Shown here: piece by piece, positions 25,261 to 39,741 of the stretch
Layout: each line of letters begins with the position of its first letter
Numbering within the stretch: position 1 is the stretch's first letter
NCBI RefSeq assembly: GCF_006715145.1
Contig: NZ_VFMR01000001.1
Span: 3,162,001 to 3,226,000 of the forward strand
DNA length: 64,000 nucleotides
Source of the DNA: Microbacterium sp. SLBN-146
GTDB taxonomy: Bacteria; Actinomycetota; Actinomycetes; Actinomycetales; Microbacteriaceae
Direction: 5' to 3'
Position numbers and translations under genes: made by a program
Notes under the pieces: generated by a model
The model's input: only the letters and a program-made list of their open reading frames with translations
Told to the model about the DNA's origin: nothing
Database searches by the model: none

Positions 25261-26781
25261 TCAGCGCTGGCGACGCTCGCGAACCCGCATGTTCACGACG
25301 ATCGGTGTTCCTTCGAAGCCCCAGATCTCGCGGAGGCGGCGCTGGATGAACCGTCGGTACCCGGGGTCGAGGAAGCCCGTCGTGAACAGCACGAAGGTCG
25401 GCGGCCGCGTCGAGGCCTGCGTGCCGAAGAGGATGCGCGGCTGCTTGCCGCCACGAACAGGGTGAGGATGCTCCGCGACGAGCTCCGAGAGGAACGCGTT
25501 GAACTTGCCGGTCGGGATCCGCTGATCCCACGAGTCCAGCGCCGTCTCGAGCGCCGGAACGAGCTTGTCGAGATGGCGTCCCGTGCGTGCGGAGATGTTG
25601 ACGCGCGGCGCCCACGCGACGTGCGCGAGATCCTGTTCGATCTCTCGTTCGAGGTACCGGCGACGATCGATGTTCTCCATGTCGTCGTCGTTGAGGCGAT
25701 CCCACTTGTTGAACGCTAGAACGAGCGCGCGGCCGGACTCCAGCACGAGGTCGATGATGCGGATGTCCTGCTCGCTGAGCGTCTCCGACACGTCGAGGAC
25801 GACGACAGCGACTTCGGCCTTCTCGAGCGCCGCCGAGGTGCGCAGGGACGCATAGAAGTCGGCGCCCTGCTGCAGGTGGACGCGACGACGGATGCCGGCC
25901 GTGTCGACGAACCGCCAGAGCCGCCCGCCGAGGTCGACGATCTCGTCGACCGGGTCGCGTGTGGTGCCCGCGAGCTCGTTGACGACGACGCGCTCCTCCC
26001 CCGCTGCCTTGTTGAGGAGCGAGGACTTGCCGACGTTGGGGCGACCGAGAATCGCAACGCGGCGGGGCCCGCCGATCTCCTGCTTCCCCGACGCCGAAAC
26101 CTCGGGGAGAACCTTCATGATCGCGTCGAGGAGGTCGGCGACACCGCGCCCGTGGATCGCCGAGACGGGATGGGGTTCGCCGAGGCCGAGGTTCCACAGG
26201 GCGGCCGCTTCGGGCTCCTGACGGGGGTCGTCGATCTTGTTCGCGACGAGGAAGATCGGCTTGCCGCTCTTGCGCAGAAGACGCACGACGTGCTCGTCGG
26301 TCGATGTCGCGCCCACCATCGCGTCCACGACGAACAGGACGACATCGGCGAGGTCGATAGCGACCTCGGCCTGGGCTGCCACCGACCGGTCGATGCCGCG
26401 CGCATCGGGCTCCCACCCGCCCGTGTCGACGAGCGAGAACCGCCGATCCAGCCACTCCGCCTTGTAAGTGACGCGGTCTCGCGTCACGCCGGGAGTGTCC
26501 TCGACGACGGCCTCGCGGCGGCCGAGGATGCGGTTGACGAGTGCCGACTTGCCGACGTTCGGGCGACCCACGATCGCCACGACGGGGAGCGCGGGAAGGA
26601 ACTGGATCCCGTCCTCGCCGAGCTCCACTCCCGCGAGGAGGGCCGCGTCCTCATCATCCAGCTCGTAGTCGGTGAGGCTCGCGCGCAGCGCAGCGGCGCG
26701 CTGCTCGGCGAGTTCCTCATCGAGGTCGGCCAGGGTCTCCTCGAGGTTGTCGGGACCTGCTTCGAACTCTTGGTCAGACAT
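25261..26781 (-). CDS. der: Ribosome biogenesis GTPase Der (EngA)
   Basis: The 506-residue protein has two tandem GTPase domains, each with a P-loop GRPNVGKS (about residues 75 and 248), followed by DTGGWE and DTAGIRRR switch II motifs, NKID and NKWD guanine-binding motifs, and a C-terminal KH-like domain. Der is needed for 50S subunit maturation. An acidic N-terminal extension of about 65 residues precedes the first G domain. ATG 26781 has a GAAGGAGA ribosome site and overlaps the cmk stop by 8 nt. Confidence 0.97.
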   Translation of the reverse strand: MSDQEFEAGPDNLEETLADLDEELAEQRAAALRASLTDYELDDEDAALLAGVELGEDGIQFLPALPVVAIVGRPNVGKSALVNRILGRREAVVEDTPGVTRDRVTYKAEWLDRRFSLVDTGGWEPDARGIDRSVAAQAEVAIDLADVVLFVVDAMVGATSTDEHVVRLLRKSGKPIFLVANKIDDPRQEPEAAALWNLGLGEPHPVSAIHGRGVADLLDAIMKVLPEVSASGKQEIGGPRRVAILGRPNVGKSSLLNKAAGEERVVVNELAGTTRDPVDEIVDLGGRLWRFVDTAGIRRRVHLQQGADFYASLRTSAALEKAEVAVVVLDVSETLSEQDIRIIDLVLESGRALVLAFNKWDRLNDDDMENIDRRRYLEREIEQDLAHVAWAPRVNISARTGRHLDKLVPALETALDSWDQRIPTGKFNAFLSELVAEHPHPVRGGKQPRILFGTQASTRPPTFVLFTTGFLDPGYRRFIQRRLREIWGFEGTPIVVNMRVRERRQR

Positions 26782-27517
26782 GATCGTGCTCTCCTTCTGC
26801 GCGCCGCGCGACGGCGAGCACGGCCTCCACGGTCTCATCGAAGTCCAGATCCGTCGAATCGACGACGGCGACGCCTGGTGCGGCGGTGAGGAAATCCACG
26901 ACCTTCGCATCGGTCGCGTCGCGCAGGTGGAGCGCGGCGGCGACCTCGGTGGCATCCTGACCGGTGATCTCCGCGCTTCTGCGCGCGGCTCGCACCTCGG
27001 GGGCCGCGGTCAGGAGGATGCGCACCGGTGCGTCCGGGGCCACCACGGTCGTGATGTCCCGCCCCTCGACCACGACACCGGGCCGTCCGCACGAAGCGAC
27101 GAGCGTTCGGAAGAGTGCATTGATCGACTCGCGAATCGCAGGGACGCGCGCGACGCCGCTCACCGCGTCGGTCACGCGCGGCTGCCGGATGGCCTCGGTG
27201 ACATCGACGTCGGCGACTCGGACGCTGTACGCGTCGGGATCGAGCGAGATCGACAGCACGAAATCGCCCGAGGCATCGAGGACGGCGGAGGCGTCCGACG
27301 TGTCGGCGCCGTGCTCGAGGACGTGCCAGGCGAGCGCACGGTAGGCGGCGCCCGTATCGAGGTAGCCGTAGCCGAGGCGGCGCGCAGCCTGCTTGGAGAC
27401 GCTCGACTTGCCGCTGCCGGCGGGTCCGTCGATCGCGATGATGACGGTCTCCCCAGGGACATCGGGCGCCACGTCGCCGGGCCGCAGGACGGGATCACTC
27501 ATGGACGGGTCAGTCAT
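26774..27517 (-). CDS. cmk: Cytidylate kinase
   Basis: The 247-residue kinase phosphorylates CMP and dCMP with ATP. It shows [20 protein letters not shown] (P-loop), [44 protein letters not shown] and the lid with RRSAEI. ATG 27517 overlaps the tyrA stop by 8 nt and is preferred for coupling; ATG 27502 would give a 5-residue shorter protein. Its stop overlaps the der ribosome site region. Confidence 0.95.
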   Translation of the reverse strand: MTDPSMSDPVLRPGDVAPDVPGETVIIAIDGPAGSGKSSVSKQAARRLGYGYLDTGAAYRALAWHVLEHGADTSDASAVLDASGDFVLSISLDPDAYSVRVADVDVTEAIRQPRVTDAVSGVARVPAIRESINALFRTLVASCGRPGVVVEGRDITTVVAPDAPVRILLTAAPEVRAARRSAEITGQDATEVAAALHLRDATDAKVVDFLTAAPGVAVVDSTDLDFDETVEAVLAVARRAEGEHDHV

Positions 27518-28643
27518 TCGACGTGCTCGCAATCTTCCACCCGCGCGATTCCAGTCCGTCGACGGCGCGGCGCACGACGCCCGGGTCGACACTGATCTCT
27601 GCGAGACCGAACTGTGCTCCCGGAGAGTGCTCCAGACGCAGGTCTTCGACGTTGACGTCGAGCTCACCGAGCTCACCGAACAGACGGCCCAGCTGCCCGG
27701 GCGTGTCGTCGACCATCACGACGACCTGCTCGAAACGACGATTCTGTCCGTGCTTTCCAGGGAGTCGTTCGACACCCTCGTTGCCTCGACGGATCGTGTC
27801 TGCGACGGTCCTTCGGGCACCCGGCGCATCGGGCGCACGGAGAGCGTCGGCGACGGCGGCCAGGTCCCCGGCGAGCGCGTCGAGGACATCGACGACGGGG
27901 GCCGAGTTGGCGCCGAGGATCTGCACCCACAGTTCGGGTGCGGAAGCGGCGATCCGTGTCGTGTCGCGCACCCCCTGCCCCGCGAGGTCCAAGGACCCGT
28001 CCGCGGCATCGACGAAGCGCCCCGCGAGGAGGCTCGCGACGAGCTGCGGCACGTGCGAAACGAGCGCGACGGCTCGGTCATGCTCTTCGGGTGACATCTC
28101 GAGGGGCGTCGCGCCCAGATCGAGCGCGAGACCTTCGACGAGGGCGAGGTCGGCGGCGGACGTCTCCGCATCGCGACAGACGACCCACGGCCGTCCGATG
28201 AAGATGTCGGCACGCGCGGAGATCGCTCCGCCGCGCTCGCGACCGGCCAGCGGATGCGATCCGATGTAACGCGTCAGATCGACGCCGCGCGAACGGAGTT
28301 CGTTGAGCGGCTCGAGCTTGACGCTCGCGACATCGGTCACGACGGCATCCGGGTAGGCGGCGAGCTCGCGCTGGATGACGTCCGCGGTGACGTCGGGGGG
28401 AACCGCGACGACGACGAGCGAGGGCGCGTCGTCTCCGCGCGCACCGCGGCCGGCGCCGTAGTCGATCGCCAGCCGCAGCTGCGAGGGCGACGTGTCGTCG
28501 AGGGCGACATCGATGCCCCGTGCCATGAGTGCGTGGCCGATGCTCGCGCCGAGGAGTCCCGCGCCGACGATGCGCACCGTCCCCGTCACGCGCGGCGCGA
28601 GCGGGGTCGCGGCGCGCGCGGATGCGACGATCGGTTCGCTCAC
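27510..28643 (-). CDS. tyrA: Prephenate dehydrogenase with ACT domain
   Basis: The 377-residue enzyme oxidises prephenate to 4-hydroxyphenylpyruvate for tyrosine synthesis. It has a Rossmann loop [10 protein letters not shown] (about 27-36), the catalytic region [14 protein letters not shown], a helical dimerisation domain, and a C-terminal ACT domain (about 308-377: [28 protein letters not shown] in outline) likely binding tyrosine as feedback inhibitor. GTG 28643 has an AGGAGA site and overlaps the rluB stop as GTGA. Confidence 0.94.
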   Translation of the reverse strand: MSEPIVASARAATPLAPRVTGTVRIVGAGLLGASIGHALMARGIDVALDDTSPSQLRLAIDYGAGRGARGDDAPSLVVVAVPPDVTADVIQRELAAYPDAVVTDVASVKLEPLNELRSRGVDLTRYIGSHPLAGRERGGAISARADIFIGRPWVVCRDAETSAADLALVEGLALDLGATPLEMSPEEHDRAVALVSHVPQLVASLLAGRFVDAADGSLDLAGQGVRDTTRIAASAPELWVQILGANSAPVVDVLDALAGDLAAVADALRAPDAPGARRTVADTIRRGNEGVERLPGKHGQNRRFEQVVVMVDDTPGQLGRLFGELGELDVNVEDLRLEHSPGAQFGLAEISVDPGVVRRAVDGLESRGWKIASTSND

Positions 28644-29413
28644 TCGTTCTCCTGGTCCCCTGCGGCCCCCACCGGCGGGGTGTCGCGCGACAGCGTCAGC
28701 AGCGCGCCCCGCTCTAGTTTAGTCAGCTCACGCACCCGCCCCACGGGGAGGGTGCCGAGGTGAAGGGGACCGAACTGGCGACGCACGAGCTCGACGACGG
28801 GATGGCCGACCTCGGCCATCATGCGGCGCACGATGCGGTTGCGCCCCGAGTGCAGCGTCAGCTCCACGAGCGACGCATCGGCTCCGGCATCCAGAAGTCG
28901 CGCCTTATCCGCCACGATCGGTCCGTCGTCCAGCTCGACCCCCCGGGTGAGCCGCGCGATCGTCTGCGGCGTCACTCGGCCGTCGACCTTGGCGATGTAC
29001 ACCTTCGTCACGCCGAACGAGGGGTGCGCGAGCACGTGCGCGAGGTCGCCGTCGTTGGTGAGGACGAGGAGACCCGAGGTCTCGGCATCCAGTCGGCCGA
29101 CATTGAACAGACGCTCTTCCCAGTCCTGGACGAACTGTCGCAGATCGGGTTTCCCGCGATCGTCGCGCATCGAGCTGACGACCCCCGTGGGCTTGTTCAA
29201 CATGACGTAGCGCTTGGACTGGTCCAATTGCACGGCAGTGCCGTCGACCGCGACGAGATCGGTCTCGGGGTCGATGCGCGAACCGAGTTCCGTCACCACT
29301 GCACCATTGACCTCGACACGACCCTCGACGATGAGCTGCTCCGCGACGCGGCGAGAAGCGACTCCCGCGTTCGCGAGCACCTTCTGCAGGCGCACGCCCT
29401 CAGCATCCGTCAT
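28640..29413 (-). CDS. rluB: 23S rRNA pseudouridine synthase (RluB/RsuA family)
   Basis: The 257-residue protein has an N-terminal S4 domain (RLQKVLANAGVASRRVAEQLI) and a pseudouridine synthase domain with the catalytic aspartate in NVGRLDAETSGLLVLTNDG. Later motifs are TKVYIAKVDG and LHSGRNRIVRRMM. It modifies 23S rRNA in the peptidyl-transferase region, judged from the family; RsuA-type 16S specificity cannot be excluded. It overlaps scpB and tyrA by 4 nt each. Confidence 0.92.
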   Translation of the reverse strand: MTDAEGVRLQKVLANAGVASRRVAEQLIVEGRVEVNGAVVTELGSRIDPETDLVAVDGTAVQLDQSKRYVMLNKPTGVVSSMRDDRGKPDLRQFVQDWEERLFNVGRLDAETSGLLVLTNDGDLAHVLAHPSFGVTKVYIAKVDGRVTPQTIARLTRGVELDDGPIVADKARLLDAGADASLVELTLHSGRNRIVRRMMAEVGHPVVELVRRQFGPLHLGTLPVGRVRELTKLERGALLTLSRDTPPVGAAGDQENE

Positions 29414-30033
29414 CGGATGACCTCCGCATCGAAACCGGACGCACCGTCGTCGAGGAGCGGTGAGATGGGAGGCAACTCGTCGAGCGAGTTGATACCGAGA
29501 TTGACGAGGAGTGCATCTGTCGTACCGTAGTTGATCGCGCCGGTCTCGGAGTCGGTGAACAGTTCCGTCACGAGCCCGCGCGCAAGCAGAGTGCGCACAA
29601 CCGAGTCGACGTTGACGGCCCGGATGGACGCGACCTGAGCACGCGTCACGGGTTGTTTGTAGGCGATGACCGCGAGCGTCTCGAGCGCCGCCTGCGACAG
29701 CCGTGACGGTGATTGCGTGTTGACGAACTCGGAAACGAGGTCGTCATGCTCGGCGCGCACGTACAAGCGCCATCCTCCGCCGACTTCGCGCAGCTCGAAG
29801 CCGCGACGAGGGCCGCCCGTCTCCCCGTCGTAATCGGCGACGAGCGACTCGACGGCCTGTCGCACGGCAGCGACGGGCGCGCCGACCGCGGTCGCGAGGC
29901 TCACGAGGCTCTGCGGCTCGTCGACGATGAGCAGGATCGCCTCGAGCCTGCGCGCGACGGATGCCGGGTCTCGGGGCGCGACGATGTCGTCGGGCTCCTC
30001 CCCGTCTCGGGACATGGCTGCGTCATCGGTCAT
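29410..30033 (-). CDS. scpB: Chromosome condensation/segregation protein ScpB
   Basis: The 207-residue protein contains two winged-helix domains: VARRLEAILLIVDEPQSLVSLATAV and the strongly conserved LSQAALETLAVIAYKQPVTRAQVASIRAVNVDSVVRTLLARGLV in outline. With Smc and ScpA it forms the bacterial condensin loaded at parS sites. ATG 30033 overlaps the scpA stop by 11 nt. The tail is acidic. Confidence 0.95.
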   Translation of the reverse strand: MTDDAAMSRDGEEPDDIVAPRDPASVARRLEAILLIVDEPQSLVSLATAVGAPVAAVRQAVESLVADYDGETGGPRRGFELREVGGGWRLYVRAEHDDLVSEFVNTQSPSRLSQAALETLAVIAYKQPVTRAQVASIRAVNVDSVVRTLLARGLVTELFTDSETGAINYGTTDALLVNLGINSLDELPPISPLLDDGASGFDAEVIR

Positions 30034-30877
30034 AGTCGGATCCCAACGTGGCGAGGTTCTCATCGGACCATCGTTCTGCGGTCCAGCGGAGGGTGAGTTC
30101 TCCGAGCGGCTCCAGCTGCTCGAAGGAGAGCGCGGCGTGCCGGTACAGCTCGAGCACGGAGATGAACCGCGCCACGACGACGCCCTGCTGGGCGACGCCG
30201 GACACGAGTTCTCGGAAGGTGAGCGATCCCGCCGAGCGCAGGAGCGTCACGACGACCGCCGCCTGCTCGCGGATGCTGACGAGCGGCGCGTGGAGATGAT
30301 CGAGCCCGACATGCGGGATGTCCTTGGGCGTCATCGCGAGGAGGGCGAGCGCGGCGAAATCGTCGGGAGTGAGGGTCCAGACGAGCTCGGGCACGACGCG
30401 TCGGAACTTCTCCTCGAGGCGCACCGCCCGCACATGCCGGCGGTCTTCGGCCACGAGACGTGTGGCGAACCACCCCGACACTTCCTTGAACGCGCGGTAC
30501 TGGAGGAGCCGCGCGAACAGCAGATCGCGTGCCTCCAGGAGCGCCACCGACTCGGCATCCACGAGCTCACCCTGCGGCAGCAGGCCGGCCACCTTCATAT
30601 CCAGGAGAGTCGCCGCGACGACGAGGAACTCGGAGGCCTGTTCGAGCTCCTCGTCGGGACCCAACTCACGCAGATAGGCCAAGAACTCGCTCGTCACCGT
30701 CGACAGTGCGACCTCGGTGATGTCGAGCTCGTGCTTGGACAGGAGCGTCAGCAGCAGGTCGAAAGGTCCGTCGAAGACGCCGAGCGTGACACGGAATCCC
30801 GCGCTCTCGACCGCATCCCCGGGCTCTGCCCCTGAGTCCTCGGGCTCCGACCCTGACGTGTCAGGCGACGGCACCAC
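30023..30877 (-). CDS. scpA: Chromosome condensation/segregation protein ScpA (kleisin)
   Basis: The 284-residue kleisin bridges the Smc heads. The N-terminal conserved region reads FRVTLGVFDGPFDLLLTLLSKHELDITEVALSTVT in outline, followed by EQASEFLVVAATLLDMKVAGLLP; the C-terminal winged helix includes LTFRELV and VVARFISVLELYRHAALSFEQ. GTG 30877 overlaps the parA gene by 17 nt. Position in parA-scpA-scpB links chromosome segregation and condensation. Confidence 0.95.
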   Translation of the reverse strand: MVPSPDTSGSEPEDSGAEPGDAVESAGFRVTLGVFDGPFDLLLTLLSKHELDITEVALSTVTSEFLAYLRELGPDEELEQASEFLVVAATLLDMKVAGLLPQGELVDAESVALLEARDLLFARLLQYRAFKEVSGWFATRLVAEDRRHVRAVRLEEKFRRVVPELVWTLTPDDFAALALLAMTPKDIPHVGLDHLHAPLVSIREQAAVVVTLLRSAGSLTFRELVSGVAQQGVVVARFISVLELYRHAALSFEQLEPLGELTLRWTAERWSDENLATLGSDYDR

Positions 30878-31766
30878 GGGCGACCAGTTCCCGCGCGAGA
30901 CGCAGGTACGCCTGCGCCGCGGCGTGTTCCGGCGCGAACTCCGTGATGGGCATGCCCGACACCGACGCGTCCGGGAACTTCACCGTACGACCGATGACCG
31001 TTTCAAGGACGTCGTCGCCGAAGGCATCCACAACACGTTCCAGCACTTCGCGAGAGTGGAGGGTTCGCGGGTCGTACATCGTGGCCAGGACGCCGTCGAG
31101 AGTGATCGTGGGGTTCAGCCGGTCCCGCACCTTGTCGATCGTCTCGATGAGGAGAGCCACCCCGCGAAGCGCGAAGAACTCGCACTCCAGCGGAATGACG
31201 ACGCCGTGACTGGCCGTCAGAGCGTTGACCGTGAGGAGACCGAGCGACGGCTGGCAGTCGACCAGGATGACGTCGTAGTCGTCGGACACCTTGCGCAGCA
31301 CGCGGGCGAGGATCGTCTCGCGTGCGACCTCGTTGACGAGGTGCACCTCGGCGGCCGACAGATCGATGTTCGCGGGGAGGACATCGAGGCCCTCGACGCG
31401 GCTCGTGACGATGGCGTCGGCGGGATCGCGCTTCGTGTCGAGGAGCAGATCGTAGATCGTGGGGATGTCATGCGTCTGGATGCCGAGACCTGCTGACAGC
31501 GCGCCCTGCGGGTCGAAGTCGACGGCCAGCACACGCCGACCGTAGAACGCGAGCGCAGCGGCGAGGTTGATCGTCGTCGTCGTCTTGCCGACGCCGCCCT
31601 TCTGGTTGCAGAGCGAGATGATCCGCGCGGGACCGTGCCCGTCGAGCTTCGGTGGGGTCGGGAAGCCCTGGTACGGTCGCCCGGTGGGACCGAGGAGCGT
31701 GTCCCCTTCGGACACCTTCTTCGTGCCCCGCGTACTGCCCGCCACAGACTCTCCTGACTTCGCCAT
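30861..31766 (-). CDS. ParA-family ATPase (orphan Soj/ParA)
   Basis: The 301-residue protein has the deviant Walker A motif CNQKGGVGKTTTTINLAAALA, VDFDPQGALSAGLG, the Walker B region DYDVILVDCQPSLGLLTVNALTA and an FALRGVALLIETI segment, all typical of ParA ATPases that position DNA or large complexes. No ParB gene follows, so it is the scpAB-linked actinobacterial ParA rather than the origin parAB. ATG 31766 sits about 11 nt after a TAGAAT box (31782-31787); an in-frame GTG at 31775 is too near that box. Confidence 0.92.
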   Translation of the reverse strand: MAKSGESVAGSTRGTKKVSEGDTLLGPTGRPYQGFPTPPKLDGHGPARIISLCNQKGGVGKTTTTINLAAALAFYGRRVLAVDFDPQGALSAGLGIQTHDIPTIYDLLLDTKRDPADAIVTSRVEGLDVLPANIDLSAAEVHLVNEVARETILARVLRKVSDDYDVILVDCQPSLGLLTVNALTASHGVVIPLECEFFALRGVALLIETIDKVRDRLNPTITLDGVLATMYDPRTLHSREVLERVVDAFGDDVLETVIGRTVKFPDASVSGMPITEFAPEHAAAQAYLRLARELVARGAVA

Positions 31767-31808
31767 GCCGTGCACCGATTCTAGTCACCCGCGCCCGCCA
31801 CTCCGGGT

Positions 31809-32732
31809 TCAGCGCGCGCGCGGATGCGAGGTCGCGTAGACGTCGCGCAGAGTGTCGACGGAAACGTGCGTGTAGATCTGCGTCGTGGCGACGGAGGCAT
31901 GGCCGAGAAGCTCCTGGACGACCCGCACGTCCGCCCCGCCCTGCAGCAGATGCGTCGCGAAGGAGTGCCGGAGCGTGTGGGGCGAGACGTGCGCCGTCAG
32001 TCTCGCCTTCTCGGCCGCCCCCTGGATGACGAGCCAGGCGCTCTGCCGAGAGAGCGCCGCGCCCCGTGCGCCGAGGAAGAGCTTCGGGCTCGCCCGCCCT
32101 CGCGTCGCGAGTTCGGGACGCGCTCGCGTCAAGTAGGCGTCGACGGCGACGCGCGCGTACGACCCGATGGGGACGATCCGCTCCTTCGAGCCTTTGCCGC
32201 GTACGCGCAGCACCTCACCGTGAGCGAGATCATCGACGTCGAGCTGGATCACTTCGGACACGCGCGCTCCCGTCGCGTAGAGCAGTTCGACGAGTGCGCG
32301 ATCCCGCAGCCCGATGAGATCGCCTGGGGCTGCGTCCTCGGGCGCCGGGCCCGCGGCATCCAGGAGCTTGATGACCTGATCGACCGTCAGGGCCTTCGGA
32401 AGGCGCTGCGGGAGCTTCGGCGGCCGCAGGCGGCCCGTCGGATCGTCCGGCTCGATGCCCTCTCGCACGAGGTAGCGGTGAAGTCCCCGCACCGACGATT
32501 GCAGCCGGGCCAGGCTGGATGCCGCAGCGGGCGGGTCAGCGGATGCGCGGTCGCTCGCGAACGTCACCACGAGGTCCGCTGTGACGTCTCCCGAATCGAC
32601 GACTCCCCGCTCCTCGAGCCACGCCGTATATGTTGCGAGATCGCGACGGTACGCGTCGAGCGTGTGCTCGGACAGTCCGCGCTCGATCGAACTGTGCCTC
32701 AGGAAGGCGTCGACGGCGCGGTCGAGCCGCAC
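31809..32732 (-). CDS. xerD: Tyrosine recombinase XerD
   Basis: The 307-residue recombinase has an N-terminal SAM-like core-binding domain and a C-terminal catalytic domain holding R ([12 protein letters not shown]), K ([13 protein letters not shown]), H..R ([15 protein letters not shown]), H (LLGHASV) and the nucleophile Y (TTQIYTHVS). XerC/D resolve chromosome dimers at dif. GTG 32732 starts 1 nt after the upstream NUDIX stop and agrees with the family length of about 300; the longer frame to 32819 lies inside that gene. Confidence 0.95.
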   Translation of the reverse strand: MRLDRAVDAFLRHSSIERGLSEHTLDAYRRDLATYTAWLEERGVVDSGDVTADLVVTFASDRASADPPAAASSLARLQSSVRGLHRYLVREGIEPDDPTGRLRPPKLPQRLPKALTVDQVIKLLDAAGPAPEDAAPGDLIGLRDRALVELLYATGARVSEVIQLDVDDLAHGEVLRVRGKGSKERIVPIGSYARVAVDAYLTRARPELATRGRASPKLFLGARGAALSRQSAWLVIQGAAEKARLTAHVSPHTLRHSFATHLLQGGADVRVVQELLGHASVATTQIYTHVSVDTLRDVYATSHPRAR

Positions 32733-32733
32733 G

Positions 32734-36720
<3,987 letters not shown>

Positions 36721-36724
<4 letters not shown>

Positions 36725-37710
36725 TCGTCGGGCTCCGGCTCCATCTCGCTCCCGAGCCCGCCGTCGTCCTGCCGCGGGTAGCCGGAGCCGTCGCCGACCG
36801 TCACGGGACCGCGCCAGCCGCCGATCGGAAGCCGGAACTTGCGTACGAGGCGATCCGTGAACGCGGCAGGGTGGAGCCGCGCGAGAAGAACGGGCCGCTC
36901 GGAGCGGCGCACGACGACGCGGGCACCCGGAGGCAGGTCGTGCGACCGGCGCCCGTCGCACCACAGGATTCCGGTGCCGTTGGTCCGCTCGAGCACTTCG
37001 ATCGCCACCGAATGCTCGGGACCGACGACGAGCGGCTTGGCGAAGAGGGCGTGCGCGGACAGGGGGACGACGGCGATGGCCTCGACGGTGGGCCAGATGA
37101 CGGGCCCACCAGCCGAGAAGTTGTAGGCGGTGGAGCCCGTCGGCGTGGACACCACGACACCGTCGCATCCGAACGACGACAGCGGACGGCCGTCGACCTC
37201 CATGACGACCTCGAGCATCCGTTCGCGGCTCGCCTTCTCGACCGTCGCTTCGTTGAGCGCCCACGTCTCGTACAGGACGGCGTCCGAGGAATCCTTGACC
37301 CGCACCTGGAGGGCGAGACGCTCCTCGACGCGGTAGTCGCGCGCGATGACGCGCCGCACGGCGTCATCCATGTCGTCTCGCTCGCTCTCGGCGAGAAATC
37401 CCACATGGCCCATATTGATCCCGAGCACCGGCGCAGAACCGTCTCGCACGAGTTCCGTCGCGCGGAGAATCGTGCCGTCGCCGCCGAGCACGATCGCCAA
37501 CTCGATGTCGTGCACAGGCACTTCGATGCCGAGTCTCGCGACGCCGGCGAGCTCGGGGAGCGCTTCGGCCAGCTCGAGCGCATCATCGGGCGCCAGAACG
37601 GGGCGTGCACCGGCGTCTTGGAGAGCGGTGATGACACGGTCGGCGGCTTCGACGGTATCGTCACGGCGCGCGTGCGCCACGACGAGGATGTTGCGCTGCG
37701 GTTCGGTCAT
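36721..37710 (-). CDS. nadK: NAD kinase
   Basis: The 329-residue enzyme phosphorylates NAD to NADP. Seen are VLGGDGTILRATEL (catalytic GGDG), GINMGHVGFLAE, LNEATVEKA, and the ATP/NAD site STPTGSTAYNFSAGGPV. The C-terminal 40 residues are Gly/Asp/Glu-rich. ATG 37710 overlaps the tlyA stop as ATGA, and its stop overlaps recN in the same way. The tlyA-nadK-recN order is widely conserved in actinobacteria. Confidence 0.96.
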
Positions 37711-38507
37711 GGGCTCCCCGCCAGTCGGTTCACGGTGCTCAACCATTCTGTCGGATTGCCGCGGTCGCCCGGCGCGAGATGAACGACGTACTCGGCGTTG
37801 CCGTGCGTCCCGACGATGGGCGATGCGATGATGCCCCGCGTTCCGAGGCCGAGATCCCAGGCCTTCCACAGCACTGCCGCGACCGCATCCGCTCGGATGA
37901 CGGGGTTGGTGACGAGTCCGCCTTTGACCGCTGTCCGCCCGACCTCGAACTGCGGCTTGACGAGCAGGACGACGTCGCCATCGGATGGCACCACGTCGCG
38001 CACCGACGGAAGCACATGAGCGAGGGAGATGAACGAGAGATCTCCCGTCACGACTGCCGGCGGGGCGTCGACACCGGTTGCCGCCGCGAGGGTCTCGGGA
38101 GTCATGTACCGAACGTTGAAGCCTTCCACCGCGATGACATCGGGGTCGGCGCGGATGGGAGCTGCGAGTTGGCCGTGACCGACATCGACCGCCAGAACAG
38201 GGTTTGCTCCGCGCTCTCGCAGGACCTGCGTGAAGCCGCCCGTCGAAGCACCCATATCCAGCGCGACGCGGCCCGACACATCGATGTCGAACGCGTCGAG
38301 TGCCGCGATGAGCTTGTGTGCGGCACGGCTGACGTAGTGGTCGGCGACGGCGACCTCGATCGCAGCGGTCTCAGCGACGGGCGTCGACGGTTTCACGACG
38401 GGACGCCCATCGACCGTCACGAGTCCGTCTGCGATCAGACTGGCAGCGTGGGTCCGCGAACGGGCAAGACCACGCCGTGCTATTTCGGCGTCGAGTCGCG
38501 CCGTCAC
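37707..38507 (-). CDS. tlyA: rRNA 2'-O-methyltransferase TlyA
   Basis: The 266-residue protein combines an N-terminal S4 domain (RLDAEIARRGLARSRTHAASLIADGLVTVDG) with an FtsJ-like methyltransferase (ALDMGASTGGFTQVLRERGAN, VDVGHGQLA, LLVKPQFEVGR). TlyA methylates 16S C1409 and 23S C1920 in mycobacteria and its loss gives capreomycin resistance; the target here is inferred. GTG 38507 overlaps the upstream small gene by 4 nt. Confidence 0.94.
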   Translation of the reverse strand: MTARLDAEIARRGLARSRTHAASLIADGLVTVDGRPVVKPSTPVAETAAIEVAVADHYVSRAAHKLIAALDAFDIDVSGRVALDMGASTGGFTQVLRERGANPVLAVDVGHGQLAAPIRADPDVIAVEGFNVRYMTPETLAAATGVDAPPAVVTGDLSFISLAHVLPSVRDVVPSDGDVVLLVKPQFEVGRTAVKGGLVTNPVIRADAVAAVLWKAWDLGLGTRGIIASPIVGTHGNAEYVVHLAPGDRGNPTEWLSTVNRLAGSP

Positions 38508-38665
38508 GTGCGTGCGGTCGTCGGCATCGATTCCAGCCGTCGCGCAAGGCCGTCATGGAGGCTCTCGTAGGCCGCCGCCCTCTCGGCAAGCGACTGGGCC
38601 TCGATGATGTCGAGCCTCGTCAAGAGGTCGTCCCGCTCGTCGTCTCCCGTGCGCAGATCGTCCAT
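38504..38665 (-). CDS. Small conserved hypothetical protein between HAD phosphatase and tlyA
   Basis: The 53-residue acidic helical protein (core LLTRLDIIEAQSLAERAAAYESLHDGLARRLE) lies in a position where actinobacteria often have such a protein between a HAD hydrolase and tlyA. Two starts are possible: ATG 38665, which follows a TATCCT box by 6 nt (leaderless), or GTG 38710, which overlaps the HAD stop as GTGA and adds 15 residues. The former is preferred because conservation appears to begin there. Function is unknown. Confidence 0.65.
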   Translation of the reverse strand: MDDLRTGDDERDDLLTRLDIIEAQSLAERAAAYESLHDGLARRLESMPTTART

Positions 38666-38706
38666 CGTCACAGGATATGCCGCCGTGACGTCAAGCGACC
38701 GGAGCG

Positions 38707-39741
38707 TCACGGCCTGTGGAAGGGATCCGCGTAGAGGATCTCCGGCACGCGGAACCCGTAGATGGCGCGCCCGGTGTCCCAGATCGCCTTGGCTCCCGCG
38801 CGGAGGAGATTGATCGGCTTGTCACCTTCCGCGAGGATGCGGATGTCGGGACCGTCGATACGCACACGCGCCTGCCCCACCGTCACGACGCCATCGCTGA
38901 CGACAGCCTCCGGGTACGGCTCGAAGAGCTCGCGCAAGTCGCTGAGGATGTAGGTGGGTTGCGAGCCCGCCGGCGCCGCCAGGACATGCTTCGGTCGATC
39001 GATTCCCGTCAGCACGAGGGCTGAAGGGATCTCCGCCCGGTTCGCGCCGAGGATGTCGGTGTCGAGACGGTCGCCGAGGAAGAGCGGATGCTGGGCGCCG
39101 AAGCGCGCGACCGCCTCTTGGAAGATGGGCACTTCCGGCTTGCCTGCGACGGTCGCGAGACGGCCGACCGCGGTGTGGACGGCGGAGACGAGTGTGCCGT
39201 TTCCCGGCGCGATCCCTCGCGCCTGCGGAATGGTCCAGTCGGTGTTGGTGGCGATCCAGGGGATGCCGCCCTCCTCTTCCGGCGTCGCGAGGGCGAAGGC
39301 CGCCTCCGCGAGCTGGGCCCAACCGACCTCGGGTGCGAAGCCCTGGACGACAGCGGCGGGGAGGTCCTCCGCGCTGCGCGTCACGACGAAGCCCGCTCTC
39401 TCCACCTCGACGACGAGCCCTTCTCCCCCGACCACCAGAACCGTGGAACCGGCGGGGACGCGATCCGCGAGGAGCCTCATCGCCGCTTGTGGGCTTGTCA
39501 CGACGTCGCGAGGGGCCGTCTCCAGTCCGAGCTCGCTGAGGTGGCGCGCAACGGAGGCATCGGTCCGCGAGGCGTTGTTCGTGATGTAGCCGAGCCGGCG
39601 TCCGTCGCCCGCTCGCGCGAGACTCTCGACAGCGAACGGAAGAGCGTGGGCGCCCGCGTAGACGACGCCGTCGAGATCAGCCAGCACGACATCGACGCCG
39701 TCGAGCGGAGTGCGCGCACGATCACGGCCGAAGAGGCCCAT
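38707..39741 (-). CDS. HAD-IIA family phosphatase (NagD/PGP-like)
   Basis: The 344-residue protein is a two-domain HAD-IIA enzyme: motif I DVVLADLDGVVYAG, a cap with ITNNASRTDASVARHLSELG, motif III lysine in VAGKPEVPIFQEAV and motif IV LFLGDRLDTDILGA. Members dephosphorylate small sugar or nucleotide phosphates such as p-nitrophenyl phosphate or 2-phosphoglycolate; the substrate is unknown. Its start overlaps the TPR-like gene stop by 1 nt. Confidence 0.9.
   Translation of the reverse strand: MGLFGRDRARTPLDGVDVVLADLDGVVYAGAHALPFAVESLARAGDGRRLGYITNNASRTDASVARHLSELGLETAPRDVVTSPQAAMRLLADRVPAGSTVLVVGGEGLVVEVERAGFVVTRSAEDLPAAVVQGFAPEVGWAQLAEAAFALATPEEEGGIPWIATNTDWTIPQARGIAPGNGTLVSAVHTAVGRLATVAGKPEVPIFQEAVARFGAQHPLFLGDRLDTDILGANRAEIPSALVLTGIDRPKHVLAAPAGSQPTYILSDLRELFEPYPEAVVSDGVVTVGQARVRIDGPDIRILAEGDKPINLLRAGAKAIWDTGRAIYGFRVPEILYADPFHRP

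Noticed and set aside
30861..31766. ParA gene as a mark of the replication origin
   Set aside because: No parB, dnaA, gyrB or DnaA-box cluster is nearby; this is the scpAB-linked ParA.
31809..32732. Integrase of a mobile element
   Set aside because: The recombinase has XerD length and motifs and the usual chromosomal neighbours; no attachment repeats or cargo genes are seen.
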